64,000 nt of DNA from Pseudoalteromonas amylolytica (GCF_001854605.1 NZ_MKJU01000022.1:1-64000), one strand, 5' to 3'; numbered from the stretch's first letter, positions 35,171-44,803 are shown. Notes: generated by a model from the sequence alone, not told the origin. Numbers and translations are program-made.

Positions 35171-35791
35171 ATGGAAATTTACTCAACAGAAGAACAACAA
35201 GCAGAAGCCATAAAACGATTTTTCCGCGATAATGGCGTGTCGTTGACGTTGGGCATTGTGATTGGCCTTGGTGGTTTATATGGCTGGAAAGCTTATAACC
35301 AGAATCAAATTGACAGTGCTGAAGCTGCATCAAATGCTTATAACCAGTTTGTTGAAAGTGATGATGTACTTACAGCTAGTGAGAGTTTTGTAAAAGACAA
35401 TGCTGATTCTAGCTATGCAGTTTTAGCGGCATTCGTTGCAGCTAAAGAAGCGGCAGATAAAGAACAACTTGACGTAGCTGCGCAAAAATTGCAGTGGGCT
35501 GCTGATAATGTAGCAAGTCTTGAACTAAAGGCTACTGCATTAACGCGTTTGGCTCGTGTGCAATTAGCACAACAACAGTTTGATGCGGCAATGACGACTT
35601 TAGATCAGCCTATGCCAGAGAGCTTTAAAGCACAAATCGCTGAAATTAAAGGCGACATACTGTTGGCTCAGGGTGATAAGGAACAGGCAAAAAGTCAGTA
35701 TCAAGCTGCTTTAGATGCATCATCTGGCAATGCAAATACTCTGCTGAAAATTAAGCTAGACGACTTAGCAGCCGCTCAGCCTGCTGCATAG
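35171..35791 (+). CDS. yfgM: YfgM, ancillary SecYEG translocon subunit (TPR)
   Basis: A 206-aa inner-membrane protein with a short cytoplasmic segment, one transmembrane helix near 24-42 (VSLTLGIVIGLGGLYGW) and a periplasmic TPR-like helical domain. E. coli YfgM associates with SecYEG and PpiD and hands substrates to periplasmic chaperones. It sits nine bases after hisS and eleven before bamB, as in E. coli. Confidence 0.92.
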   Translation: MEIYSTEEQQAEAIKRFFRDNGVSLTLGIVIGLGGLYGWKAYNQNQIDSAEAASNAYNQFVESDDVLTASESFVKDNADSSYAVLAAFVAAKEAADKEQLDVAAQKLQWAADNVASLELKATALTRLARVQLAQQQFDAAMTTLDQPMPESFKAQIAEIKGDILLAQGDKEQAKSQYQAALDASSGNANTLLKIKLDDLAAAQPAA

Positions 35792-35802
35792 GAGTCATCT
35801 GT

Positions 35803-36981
35803 ATGAAAAAGCTTAGTATGGCAACCTTGGCGCTATGTATGGCGTCGCTGTTAGGATGTTCATCAAGTGACGATGATGAAGAAGAACTGGTATTGCCACA
35901 AATAACCAATCAGTTTGAAACGCAAATTGTATGGCAGGAGAGTGTCGGTAGTGGTGTTGAGCATTACTTTTCACGTCTGACACCTGCGGTATATCAGGAT
36001 ATGGTATTTGTGGCTGAACGCTACGGTAAAGTTAAAGCGCTCAACGCTGACACTGGTAAAACCTTGTGGGAAACAGACACGCGTAAATCCCCCGCATTTT
36101 GGCCGTGGGAAGATAATGACAGCGCCAAGTTGTCTGGCGGCATTTTGCAGGCATATGGCAATATTTACATCGGCTCTGAGCATGGCGAAGTGATTGCCAT
36201 TAATAGAGATAGCGGTGAAATAGTTTGGCGTAAAAATGTGCCAGGTGAAGCACTTTCATCTCCAGCGGCTGGCGATGGACTGATATATGTAAATTTAGGA
36301 TCTGGTAAGTTACTTGCGCTGCATCCTGATACCGGCGAAGAGCGCTGGCGTCATGAACAAGAAGTACCTGCTTTGACATTACGAGGATTAAGTTCTCCTA
36401 CATCAGCAAATGGTGGTGTGCTGTTTGGTGAGGAGAGCGGCAAACTTTCAGTGTTGATTGCAGAAAACGGTTACAGTGCATGGAGCGTTGATGTTGCTTT
36501 GGCGAAAGGCTCTTCAGAGTTTGAACGTTTGGTTGATGTTGATACTAAGCCTGTAGTTAGCGGCGCTTTAGTGTATGCAATCGGCTATAATGGTAATTTA
36601 GCAGCAGTTGATGTTCGTAACGGTAATGTGGTTTGGAAGCGAGAATATAGTAGCTATCGTGATCTGACCATAGACCTAAATATTATTTATATTGTCGATA
36701 GCGATGGTGTGATCTATGCCTTGGACAAAGAGTCGGGTATTGAACGCTGGAGTCAACCGGCGCTTAGAGGGTGGTATCTAACTGCGCCAACGGTTGCTGG
36801 CAACTACATAGTTGTGGGTGATCAAGAAGGTAACTTGCATTGGCTTGATAAGCAATCAGGTCAGCTAGTATCACGCGAATCGTTTGATAGTTCGGGCTTT
36901 TTTACTGAGCCAGTGAAAGCTGATGATAGGCTTATTTTGTACACCCGTGATGGTGAAGTCAGCGCAGTTAAAATTCCGTAA
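35803..36981 (+). CDS. bamB: BamB, outer-membrane assembly lipoprotein
   Basis: A 392-aa lipoprotein of the BAM complex that folds as an eight-bladed beta-propeller and supports BamA. The lipobox is SLLGC near 17-21. Repeats of the quinoprotein type follow, such as LNADTGKTLWETD, INRDSGEIVWRKN, LHPDTGEERWRHE and LDKESGIERWSQP. The length matches E. coli BamB (392 aa). It ends before a strong terminator. Confidence 0.95.
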   Translation: MKKLSMATLALCMASLLGCSSSDDDEEELVLPQITNQFETQIVWQESVGSGVEHYFSRLTPAVYQDMVFVAERYGKVKALNADTGKTLWETDTRKSPAFWPWEDNDSAKLSGGILQAYGNIYIGSEHGEVIAINRDSGEIVWRKNVPGEALSSPAAGDGLIYVNLGSGKLLALHPDTGEERWRHEQEVPALTLRGLSSPTSANGGVLFGEESGKLSVLIAENGYSAWSVDVALAKGSSEFERLVDVDTKPVVSGALVYAIGYNGNLAAVDVRNGNVVWKREYSSYRDLTIDLNIIYIVDSDGVIYALDKESGIERWSQPALRGWYLTAPTVAGNYIVVGDQEGNLHWLDKQSGQLVSRESFDSSGFFTEPVKADDRLILYTRDGEVSAVKIP

Positions 36982-37006
36982 CACTTAATATTTAGTTAAG
37001 TTTGTT

Positions 37007-37031
37007 AAGGCTTCGCTTTGCGAAGCCTTTT
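37007..37031 (+). terminator. Rho-independent terminator after bamB
   Basis: A perfect 10-bp stem, AAGGCTTCGC / GCGAAGCCTT, with a TTT loop and TT tail. Der starts 24 bases later, so some read-through or a separate promoter is needed. Confidence 0.85.
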
Positions 37032-37054
37032 GTTGTTTATTAAAGAGGTAGTCT

Positions 37055-38530
37055 ATGCTTCCGGTGATCGCTCTTGTTGGGCGACCTAATGTGGGTAAAT
37101 CCACACTGTTTAACCGCTTAACGCGTACTAGAGATGCTTTGGTGGCTGATTTTCCAGGTCTTACGCGTGACCGTAAGTACGGTCAAGCCAATTATGATGG
37201 TTATGAGTTCATCGTAGTCGATACCGGCGGTATTGATGGCTCTGAAGAAGGTATTGAAACAGAAATGGCCGAGCAATCGCTGTTAGCGATTGAAGAAGCT
37301 GATATTGTACTCTTTTTGGTAGATGCGCGTGCGGGCATGAATGCTGCCGATCAGGCCATTGCGCAACACTTACGTAAACAGCAAAAAAAGTGCTTTTTGG
37401 TGGCCAATAAAACGGATGGTATTGATGCAGACTCTAGCTGTGCTGAGTTTTACCAGTTAGCTCTAGGTGAGGTTTACCATATCGCCGCAGCGCATGGTCG
37501 AGGCGTTACCCAATTACTTGATGTAACTTTGCAGCCTGTTATCGCGGAGCTTGCTAGCCAAGAAGATGAATTACAACAAGATGATGCCGAGTTGGCCGAG
37601 CTTTACCTTGAAGGAGAAGATGGCGAAGCTGAGGATGGTAAAGCTGGCTTTGAAGACAAGCCAATTAAGCTTGCTATCATTGGTCGTCCTAATGTTGGTA
37701 AGTCAACACTAACTAATCGTATATTAGGTGAAGAAAGAGTGATTGTGTACGATATGCCTGGCACAACACGAGATTCTATTTATATCCCAATGACGCGAAA
37801 TGAGCGCGAATATGTGCTTATCGACACGGCAGGTGTACGTAAACGTAAGAAAGTTAGTGACGTGGTCGAAAAGTTTTCGGTTATCAAAACGCTTAAAGCT
37901 ATCGAAGATGCTAACGTTGTATTGTTAGTTGTAGATGCAAGAGAAGGCATCTCGGATCAAGATCTAAGCCTATTAGGCTTTGCTTTAAACTCAGGGCGTT
38001 CACTGGTAATTGCAGTGAACAAATGGGATGGGCTGGATGACTACGTAAAGGAGCGTATCAAGTCTGAACTTGACCGCCGTTTAGGGTTTATCGACTTTGC
38101 TCGTTTACACTTTATCTCAGCCTTGCATGGCACGGGAGTGGGCCACTTGTTTGAGTCAGTGGACGAAGCTTACGACTCCGCGACTAAGCGAATCAGCACG
38201 GCGATGCTGCGTCGTATCATGGATATGGCGCAAGCGGATCACCAGCCTCCACTGGTACGCGGTCGTCGTGTAAAGCTGAAATATGCGCATGCCGGTGGTT
38301 ATAACCCACCACGGATTGTGATTCATGGTAATCAGGTTCATGACTTGCCAGATAGCTATAAACGTTATTTGATGAACTACTATCGAAAAGCGCTCAATAT
38401 TATGGGTACGCCAATCAAGATAGAGTTTAGAGAAGGGGACAACCCTTATGCTGGCCGCAGCAATAAGATGACATTATCTCAAAAGCGTAAGCTAAGAGCA
38501 TTTACTAAAGAGAATCGCAATAAGTCATAA
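37055..38530 (+). CDS. der: ribosome-associated GTPase Der (EngA)
   Basis: A 491-aa double-domain GTPase required for 50S ribosome assembly. G1 motifs GRPNVGKST occur twice, near residues 8-16 and again near 210-218, each with its own DTGG/DTAG and NKTD/NKWD motifs. A C-terminal KH-like domain follows ([23 protein letters not shown]), ending in a basic tail. An acidic linker between the domains ([13 protein letters not shown]) is typical of gammaproteobacterial Der. Confidence 0.97.
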   Translation: MLPVIALVGRPNVGKSTLFNRLTRTRDALVADFPGLTRDRKYGQANYDGYEFIVVDTGGIDGSEEGIETEMAEQSLLAIEEADIVLFLVDARAGMNAADQAIAQHLRKQQKKCFLVANKTDGIDADSSCAEFYQLALGEVYHIAAAHGRGVTQLLDVTLQPVIAELASQEDELQQDDAELAELYLEGEDGEAEDGKAGFEDKPIKLAIIGRPNVGKSTLTNRILGEERVIVYDMPGTTRDSIYIPMTRNEREYVLIDTAGVRKRKKVSDVVEKFSVIKTLKAIEDANVVLLVVDAREGISDQDLSLLGFALNSGRSLVIAVNKWDGLDDYVKERIKSELDRRLGFIDFARLHFISALHGTGVGHLFESVDEAYDSATKRISTAMLRRIMDMAQADHQPPLVRGRRVKLKYAHAGGYNPPRIVIHGNQVHDLPDSYKRYLMNYYRKALNIMGTPIKIEFREGDNPYAGRSNKMTLSQKRKLRAFTKENRNKS

Positions 38531-38538
38531 CCTCATCG

Positions 38539-38566
38539 AAAAACGGCACTTAATGTGTCGTTTTTT
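38539..38566 (+). terminator. Rho-independent terminator after der
   Basis: AAAAACGGCAC / GTGTCGTTTTT hairpin (one G-U pair) with a TTAAT loop and a run of T. Confidence 0.85.
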
Positions 38567-38703
38567 ATGTCTACATACTATTCACTAGTTTGATTTAACG
38601 TTGTGGCTCCCTTTGATTGTATTTTGCACTGCTTTGATTTTATGCTTAAGTAAAACAAAACCAGTTATGAATATGGCTGATGGTATTATTGAGTGGTGTA
38701 TCC

Positions 38704-39093
38704 ATGCGCTATGCAAAAACAATCATATATGTAGATAACGTAGAAGAAGTCCTAGATTTTTATTACCAAGCGTTTGGTTTAAGCACCCAAGCGTTAACAG
38801 AGTCGGGTGACTATGGTGAAATCGACAGTGGGGAAGTGATTCTAGGGTTTGCATCTCACCCTTTGGCTCAGGCACAGTTTAAGCAAAGCTATATTCGGGC
38901 GCAGCCTAAACAGCCTGCGTTAGGCTTTGAGCTGACTCTATGTTGTGACAATGTCAGTGAAAGCTATGATAAAGCAGTTATTGCGGGGGCGGAACCGTTA
39001 ATGCCTCCAAGTGTTAGAGGCGAAGGCGCGCAAGCATATGTACGCGCCATAGAAGGAACTTTGATTGCATTAGTCAACGAGTGCGCGGGCTAG
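38704..39093 (+). CDS. VOC-superfamily (glyoxalase-like) protein
   Basis: A 129-aa single-domain vicinal-oxygen-chelate protein. The opening MRYAKTIIYVDNVEEVLDFYYQAFG is the first beta-alpha-beta unit. The second half, with LCCDNVSESYDKAVIAGA and YVRAIEGTLIAL, repeats it. The family includes glyoxalases, dioxygenases and resistance proteins, and the ligand cannot be told. ATG 38704 is preferred over an upstream ATG at 38680 because the domain begins there. The 3' end overlaps the convergent DUF2750 gene by 24 bases. Confidence 0.8.
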   Translation: MRYAKTIIYVDNVEEVLDFYYQAFGLSTQALTESGDYGEIDSGEVILGFASHPLAQAQFKQSYIRAQPKQPALGFELTLCCDNVSESYDKAVIAGAEPLMPPSVRGEGAQAYVRAIEGTLIALVNECAG

Positions 39094-39420
39094 TCCTACA
39101 GGCTCGATTTCTACACAAACATTATCATCATTCCAGTTAAGGCCGAACAGGGCTTGATCTTCATTCAGGTCTTCAACCCATTCGTCTAAAAATTCGTTCA
39201 GGGTAATTGCAACAGGAGCGTAATCTTGCCATTCATCTTTACATTGCGCCTGTGCTTTTTGCTCACTATCCCATATTAGAAGTACATCTGTTTCTTCGAA
39301 CTGATTTGATTCACAGACTACAACGCCACCATCCTCTGCGCCAAGCGCCCAAATTTGTTCACTTTTGCGTACTTGCTCAACAAATGTGACCAATTCTGAT
39401 TCTATTTCAATGTCGTTCAT
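39070..39420 (-). CDS. DUF2750 protein
   Basis: A 116-aa acidic cytosolic protein of the DUF2750 family, with the conserved N-terminal core FVEQVRKSEQIWALGAEDGGV near 13-33 and a Trp/Asp-rich middle (LIWDSEQKAQAQCKDEW). Family function is unknown. It follows the GST-like gene on the same strand by 26 bases, so the two may be co-transcribed. Confidence 0.72.
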   Translation of the reverse strand: MNDIEIESELVTFVEQVRKSEQIWALGAEDGGVVVCESNQFEETDVLLIWDSEQKAQAQCKDEWQDYAPVAITLNEFLDEWVEDLNEDQALFGLNWNDDNVCVEIEPVGLARALVD

Positions 39421-39446
39421 GACTCTTTACCTCTTTGATTTGACCA

Positions 39447-40025
39447 TCATATTCTTGGATCAGAATGTGTACTTCCCGGTAAGCTTTTGTGAACTTCATA
39501 AAAGTCCAACAGTGCGTTGTAGGGGGCCAGTTCGGCTAAAGATCTAAATATGATCCAATCCAGCAAGCAGTATAAACTGATCTGCAAATAGTCGCAGTCT
39601 AAAAAATCAGTTTTAACGCATTGTTCATTTAAATCGGTTAATACCGCCGCAATTCGCTCTCGCTGTAGATTGAAAAACAACGTATCACTTTGAGTATCAA
39701 AACCAGAGCGCTCGCATAGCAGAAGCTCTACCAAAGAGTCATTACATGCATTAATATTAGTGAGTTGGTTTTCCTGCCAATACGTCATCTTAGACAAGTT
39801 GAACTTCTCCGTTAGGTAGCGGTACACCGCACCAGAGTCACAAATCGTGTGCTCACCATCCACAAGAAAAGGTATTTTCCTTGCAGGATTATTGGCCACT
39901 AGCACAGCCTTGCCCTGGTCACTGAAAATATCTAAATGTAGGTAGTCAACGTTTAAGTTATGGCGTGCGCAAAACATCCGAATACGGCGGGCGTAGGGAG
40001 ACGTATTAGAACCGTACAGTTGCAT
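39447..40025 (-). CDS. glutathione S-transferase-like protein
   Basis: A 192-aa protein with an N-terminal thioredoxin-like GST domain (MQLYGSNTSPYARRIRMFC, and NPARKIPFLVDGEHTICDSGAVYRYL with the cis-Pro and the glutathione gamma-Glu-binding DSG) and an all-helical C-terminal domain. The SNTSPYARR N-terminus is typical of bacterial beta/nu-like GSTs, with Ser as the likely catalytic residue. AAGGA precedes the ATG by six bases. Substrate unknown. Confidence 0.82.
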   Translation of the reverse strand: MQLYGSNTSPYARRIRMFCARHNLNVDYLHLDIFSDQGKAVLVANNPARKIPFLVDGEHTICDSGAVYRYLTEKFNLSKMTYWQENQLTNINACNDSLVELLLCERSGFDTQSDTLFFNLQRERIAAVLTDLNEQCVKTDFLDCDYLQISLYCLLDWIIFRSLAELAPYNALLDFYEVHKSLPGSTHSDPRI

Positions 40026-40050
40026 GGTATTTCCTTATCAAAAAAGGTAT

Positions 40051-40072
40051 AAAAAAAGCCGCATAAAGCGGC
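40051..40072 (-). terminator. Rho-independent terminator of ppiC
   Basis: On the minus strand, GCCGC-TTTAT-GCGGC followed by TTTTTTT, right after the ppiC stop. It ends the ppiC transcript before the GST-like gene. Confidence 0.85.
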
Positions 40073-40093
40073 CTCACAAACTTAATTAGTAAC

Positions 40094-40375
40094 TTACTCG
40101 GTGCGGCTGGTAACTTCAAGTAAATGATAGCCAAACTGTGTTTGTACTGGACCTTGCACCTCGTTAACTGGCGCTGAAAAAACGACCTTATCAAACTCTG
40201 GCACCATCATGCCTGGGCCAAATTCGCCCAATGCACCACCATCTTGTCCTGATGGGCAGCTTGAATACTGCTTTGCTAACTCAGCAAAGTCTTCACCGGC
40301 TGCGATGCGGGCTTTCAGATCTAAACATTCAGCCTCACTGTCTACTAAAATGTGTCTTGCACTTGCAACTGTCAT
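40094..40375 (-). CDS. ppiC: parvulin peptidyl-prolyl isomerase PpiC
   Basis: A 93-aa single-domain cytosolic parvulin (E. coli PpiC is 93 aa). ARHILVDSEAECLDL, FAELAKQYSSCPSGQDGGALGEFG and the closing FGYHLLEV are the family core. It catalyses cis-trans isomerisation of prolyl bonds. ATG 40375 is chosen because GGAG lies five bases upstream; a longer start 13 codons earlier lacks homology. Confidence 0.94.
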   Translation of the reverse strand: MTVASARHILVDSEAECLDLKARIAAGEDFAELAKQYSSCPSGQDGGALGEFGPGMMVPEFDKVVFSAPVNEVQGPVQTQFGYHLLEVTSRTE

Positions 40376-40453
40376 ATGGTCTCCATAAATTCTTATGATT
40401 ATTTTTTTGCTCAAACTTTATTCTAATACAAGAACATCAAAAACTCACGGTTT

Positions 40454-40999
40454 CTACTTTAGCGACTTCTCAATCGCGCTGACCAATTCTTCAGACTGGG
40501 GCTTAGTACGACTGTTAAAGCGAGTCACTTGTTTTCTGTCTGCAGACACCAAATATTTGTAAAAATTCCAATTAGGTGAACTTGTTTGCTCATTCAGATG
40601 TTTGAAAATAGGGTTAGCATCTTCGCCACGTACAGCAGAGGTGGCAAACATATTGAAGGTTACGCCGTAATTTATAAAACAGACCTTTGCTGTTTCTTTT
40701 TCGTCATCTTCTTCTTGAAAGAAGTCATCGGACGGGAATCCTAGTATTACCAGCCCTTTGTCTTTATAGGTTTTATGTAGCGATTCTAAACCTGCAAATT
40801 GATCAGTGAAGCCACAATTACTGGCTGTGTTCACAATCAGTAACGGTTTGTTTTTAAACTGGCATAAGTTAACTGTTTCTTCTGAGCGCAACTTCCTAAG
40901 CTCAACGTTTGTAAAGTCGTCACACTCGCTGGCTAATGAGTGTGTATTGGCGAGCATGCCGCACAATACTAACGTTGGAAGTAATAATTTTCTGAACAT
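40454..40999 (-). CDS. exported glutathione peroxidase-like (thiol peroxidase) protein
   Basis: A 181-aa protein with a signal peptide (about 1-24) and the GPx fold. The peroxidatic Cys62 is in NTASNCGFTDQF, and Trp143-Asn144 are in PNWNFYKYLV. The usual catalytic Gln after the third strand (FPxNQF) is replaced by Asp in FPSDDF, so the classical Cys-Gln-Trp-Asn tetrad is incomplete. The expected location is the periplasm. It could be a thioredoxin-type peroxidase or have a non-peroxidase role. Confidence 0.82.
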   Translation of the reverse strand: MFRKLLLPTLVLCGMLANTHSLASECDDFTNVELRKLRSEETVNLCQFKNKPLLIVNTASNCGFTDQFAGLESLHKTYKDKGLVILGFPSDDFFQEEDDEKETAKVCFINYGVTFNMFATSAVRGEDANPIFKHLNEQTSSPNWNFYKYLVSADRKQVTRFNSRTKPQSEELVSAIEKSLK

Positions 41000-41070
41000 C
41001 GGCTTTCCCTCTATGGTGAATATCTTCTATGATACGCCAACCCGTTATGATTTGATCAAGTTTTCACGAA

Positions 41071-41559
41071 ATGACAATAAGAGTAGCACAACCAAGAGAC
41101 CTGCAGCACATAGTAGATATTTATAATGAAACTATCGCCAGTCGTATGGTTACCGCGGATACCGAGCCGACAACTATTGAGCAGCGCTTGTCTTGGTTTG
41201 ATAGCCATCACTCACAGCGGCCATTGTTTGTGTATGAAGAGGGGGAAGAAATATTAGCGTGGTTGAGCTTCAAGTCATTTTATGGCCGACCAGCATACGA
41301 TCAAACTTGTGAAATTAGCATTTACATTGCCACCAGAGCCAGAGGTAAGGGACTTGGACACTCGCTTATGACATTTGCGCAAGAGCATGCACCAAGTATT
41401 GGTGTGACGACCCTGCTTGGGTTTATTTTCAGCCATAACATCCCTAGTATAAATTTATTTAAAAAGCATGGTTTTAGTTGTTGGGGAGAGTTACCAGCAG
41501 TCGCAGTGATGGATGAAAAACATTACAACTTGACCATTATGGGTAAGCACTTAAGCTAA
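41071..41559 (+). CDS. GNAT-family N-acetyltransferase, PAT/Bar-like
   Basis: A 162-aa GNAT enzyme. The acetyl-CoA loop is RARGKGLGHSLM near 89-100, the start IRVAQPRDLQHIVDIYNETI matches the phosphinothricin acetyltransferase-like branch, and NIPSINLFKKHGF is the final helix. This branch commonly acetylates small amines or methionine derivatives. The natural substrate is unknown. Confidence 0.82.
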   Translation: MTIRVAQPRDLQHIVDIYNETIASRMVTADTEPTTIEQRLSWFDSHHSQRPLFVYEEGEEILAWLSFKSFYGRPAYDQTCEISIYIATRARGKGLGHSLMTFAQEHAPSIGVTTLLGFIFSHNIPSINLFKKHGFSCWGELPAVAVMDEKHYNLTIMGKHLS

Positions 41560-41635
41560 CCTTTGGTGCGCCACATTCAAGCGCGCAAAATTCGTCTACA
41601 CTAGAAACACACGAAGGACAGATCTGTGTGGCAAT

Positions 41636-43582
41636 ATGACGAACAAGGTTTTGATCATCGATAGTAACAGTGTGTTGGCAATGCGCATTAAAGTATTGTT
41701 TGAACTGCTTGGGGGAGAGGTTGAGCATATTCATTATAGAATGTTGGAACAGCTTGATGATCTTACCAAGTACAACGCGGTGGCTATCGCCAATGGTATT
41801 CCAGATACTTGCTTAGAAAAACTTGCCACGTTACGCCATCACGATAAACTGATTTTACTTGCTCCCAAACCTGACAACGCGCAACAACTGTCTATTTTTA
41901 GCCAGTTCAATAAAGCTCTACCCAATGGCATTGTGGTATACCCATTTTTTTCAAACAAAGAGATAACCAACCTGCTTGAAAGGGTATTTGAAATCGGCTC
42001 AGAACACCGATTAATTTTACCAACGGTTCTGTTGGTTGATCATTCTCTGTCTCGTTTAGCTGATTTAGCGTCAAGCTTGTCGGGGGCTCAACTGCAAGTT
42101 TATACAGCGGAGTCTAGCTTTGCTGGTATCACTCAAGCGCAGCATCAGAATATTGATTTGCTCATCGCAGCGTTTGAACCACATGATAAAAGTGCTTTGG
42201 ATCTATTCAGCCAGCTGAAATCTATCAATGCAGGAACGCGTTGTTTGTTGTACACCGAAAAAGCCGATCAGATAGATATGTTAGAGGCAATTCGACTGGG
42301 GGTTGAAGATGTGCTAATTAGCCCGTTTGATGACGGTGACTTACTAAAATCCTTACATAAGCTTTGGCAAACAGAGGTGTTAAAACGTCATAATCAGGAG
42401 CTGGTTGAACGACTACAAGATACAGTTGATGCACTTATTGAACGAGATAGTTTGCTGCGGGTAATTTATAAACATACCCCAGACTCAATTATGCTTTTCT
42501 CTCGCAATGGCAATATTATCGAAGGGAATGATGCGTGTGTAGAGTTGTTTCAATGTTCACAAGAGCAAATATGCTCAAGATCAATATTCGAAATTTTTGA
42601 TGATGAATCAGTCGAGAAATTGAAGCAACAAATACAAGATCTGAAAGGGAAAAGAAGTTTTGACTGTGAGTTATTGTTGACTCACGAAAATAAAGACATT
42701 CCTTTGATGGGGACTTTTCATGAAATTGACCATCACGGTGAGCTAGCGTTTTCAGTGATCCTAAAAAATGTGACACACTTGAAAAAAAGGCAGCAGGTGT
42801 TGGAAGAGGCAAAGGAGGTGCTAGAGGCGGAAGTTCAGGCGCGTACAGCACAATTACAGAAAGCCAAAGAAGCCGCGGAAGCCGCGAACGTGAGCAAATC
42901 AGAATTCTTGGCCAATATGTCGCATGAATTGCGCACTCCCATGCACTCAATTTTGAGCTTCGCTCGTTTTGGTATCGACAAACTCGCCGGTGACGACGTG
43001 CCCCTTGATAAGCTAGGCAAGTACTTGTCTAGGATAGAAACCAGTGGTGAACGGTTACTGTTGTTACTCAATAATCTGTTGGATTTATCGAAATTAGATG
43101 CGGGACGTTTTCCGTTTAATCCCAGTCTTCAAGATTTATGTACCACAGTCAAAACGGGGATTGATGATGTCTCTGGCAGCGCATTAGCCAAGCAAATCCA
43201 ATTTAAATTATCTGCACCGATAGAGCCATTTATGGTTGTTTGTGACCCAGAGCAGATGAATCAGGTTATACGCAATATATTAGGCAACGCTGTTAAATTT
43301 AGTCCAGAGAAGGCGATTGTGTTTATTAGCATTAAAGATCTGGGCAATTTAGTAAAAATTGAAATTCGAGATCAGGGAGTTGGTATCCCAAATGACGAGT
43401 TAGATCAGATTTTTTCGAAGTTTGTACAAAGCAGCACGACTAACAGTGGTGCAGGAGGCACGGGGTTGGGGTTGGCGATTTGTAAGGAGTTTGTGTTACT
43501 GCATAAAGGTCGAATTTACGCAACTAATAACGATGATGCAGGGGTGACAATGCATATTGAGTTGCCGGTAGATAAACAGTAA
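41636..43582 (+). CDS. sensor histidine kinase with two pseudo-receiver domains and PAS
   Basis: A 648-aa soluble hybrid-like kinase. Receiver-like domain 1 lies at about 4-118 and receiver-like domain 2 at about 130-245. Neither has a phospho-acceptor Asp at the expected strand (VAIANG and LLIAAFE), and the second has SPF where KPF should be. A PAS domain spans about 265-380, a coiled coil 385-420, HisKA carries the phosphorylated His430 in SHELRTPMHS, and HATPase has N-box NAVKF, G1 DQGVGIP and G2 GTGLGLAI. No transmembrane segment is visible. The response regulator 81 bases downstream is the probable partner. The input signal is unknown. Confidence 0.88.
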   Translation: MTNKVLIIDSNSVLAMRIKVLFELLGGEVEHIHYRMLEQLDDLTKYNAVAIANGIPDTCLEKLATLRHHDKLILLAPKPDNAQQLSIFSQFNKALPNGIVVYPFFSNKEITNLLERVFEIGSEHRLILPTVLLVDHSLSRLADLASSLSGAQLQVYTAESSFAGITQAQHQNIDLLIAAFEPHDKSALDLFSQLKSINAGTRCLLYTEKADQIDMLEAIRLGVEDVLISPFDDGDLLKSLHKLWQTEVLKRHNQELVERLQDTVDALIERDSLLRVIYKHTPDSIMLFSRNGNIIEGNDACVELFQCSQEQICSRSIFEIFDDESVEKLKQQIQDLKGKRSFDCELLLTHENKDIPLMGTFHEIDHHGELAFSVILKNVTHLKKRQQVLEEAKEVLEAEVQARTAQLQKAKEAAEAANVSKSEFLANMSHELRTPMHSILSFARFGIDKLAGDDVPLDKLGKYLSRIETSGERLLLLLNNLLDLSKLDAGRFPFNPSLQDLCTTVKTGIDDVSGSALAKQIQFKLSAPIEPFMVVCDPEQMNQVIRNILGNAVKFSPEKAIVFISIKDLGNLVKIEIRDQGVGIPNDELDQIFSKFVQSSTTNSGAGGTGLGLAICKEFVLLHKGRIYATNNDDAGVTMHIELPVDKQ

Positions 43583-43663
43583 CCCATCGCATTTACATTC
43601 GCATAACAGGGTAAGCGCAGCTATAACTATATAGAGGCTTACGATAATACAAGGAGTATAAGC

Positions 43664-44803
43664 ATGGCATTACAACGTGTACTCGCCGTGGATGATGAAC
43701 CATTCAACCTCGAGATCATCGAAGAAATTCTAGAAGACTTAGATTTTGAACTGCGCACTGCTTGCAGTGGTCCAGAATGTTTAGGCATGCTTGAGGATTT
43801 TGACCCTCAGGTGGTCTTGCTTGATGTTAGTATGCCTAATATGAATGGCTACGAGGTGTGCCGTAAAATCAAATCGAACCCAGAAACGAGTCATATTGTG
43901 GTTATGTTTGTGTCGGCTAGAGGTTCAGTTGAAGAGCGTATGGAAGGATATGCTGTCGGTGCTGAAGATTACATTGTGAAGCCCTTTGGGCAAAGTGAGC
44001 TCACATCAAAGCTTATTAAACTTGGCCAGATGTTGCTTGAGAAGGACATTTTAGAGCAACAAGTAGAAGATGCCACATCAACGGCATTCAGTGCTATGGC
44101 GACCAGCAGTGAAATGGGGCAAATTGTCAATTATATTGAGCACATCGGAAATATTGACAATATACCTGACTTGGCTGCAGCACTAATAAACTGTATGGCG
44201 AACTTTGGGCTTAGCTGCAATGTTGAGGTCCGCACGGATACACAAAACATGCACTTTGCGTCGTCAGGCGTCTGCTCTCCGATAGTTCTGGAATTGTTTG
44301 AGATATTAAAATCCAAGGGGCGTTTACATGAGTTCACCAGTAGGATTTTGGTGAACTATGACTACATCAGTGCACTAGTGTTAAACATGCCAGAGGGAGA
44401 TGCGGATAAACATGGCCGTATTCGAGATCACATTTGTTTTATTGTGAGCGTTACGGAACAGCAATTATTAGCGATTCAAACTCGTAATGAATTGCGGCAG
44501 CAACAGCAAAACCTCAATGGTGCCATTGCCATGATTAACAGCAAATTCAAAGGGTTGATTTCCTTACTGGACAACAATCGTAAACAGAATGAGGCGGTTT
44601 TTAGAGGCTTACAGGAACAGTTTGAGCACCGAATTCCAACCATGGGCTTGGATGAAGACCAAGAATTGTATATTTATAATCATGTTGACGAAGCAATTCA
44701 AAAGTCAGTGGCAAGACAAGAAGCTGTTATGCAAGTTAAAGCCGCATTTGCTGAAATAGAAACCGATTTAGCGGCCTTGAGCCATAAAGTTGATGAGAAG
44801 TAA
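43664..44803 (+). CDS. response regulator with uncharacterised C-terminal domain
   Basis: A 379-aa protein. The receiver domain at about 5-120 is canonical: Asp10-Asp11, the phospho-acceptor Asp54 in VVLLDVSMPNMNG, SARG at the switch Thr/Ser position and Lys106 in IVKPFG. A coiled segment (about 120-150) leads into an alpha/beta domain of no family I recognise (about 150-285), then a long helical tail with QQQQNLNGAIAMINSKFKGL. There is no DNA-binding, GGDEF, EAL or HD-GYP motif. Phosphorylation by the upstream kinase is inferred from adjacency. Confidence 0.82.
   Translation: MALQRVLAVDDEPFNLEIIEEILEDLDFELRTACSGPECLGMLEDFDPQVVLLDVSMPNMNGYEVCRKIKSNPETSHIVVMFVSARGSVEERMEGYAVGAEDYIVKPFGQSELTSKLIKLGQMLLEKDILEQQVEDATSTAFSAMATSSEMGQIVNYIEHIGNIDNIPDLAAALINCMANFGLSCNVEVRTDTQNMHFASSGVCSPIVLELFEILKSKGRLHEFTSRILVNYDYISALVLNMPEGDADKHGRIRDHICFIVSVTEQQLLAIQTRNELRQQQQNLNGAIAMINSKFKGLISLLDNNRKQNEAVFRGLQEQFEHRIPTMGLDEDQELYIYNHVDEAIQKSVARQEAVMQVKAAFAEIETDLAALSHKVDEK

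Noticed and set aside
41537..41734. Minus-strand small Cys-containing protein opposite the kinase start
   Set aside because: It overlaps the ends of two well-supported plus-strand genes and has no ribosome site.
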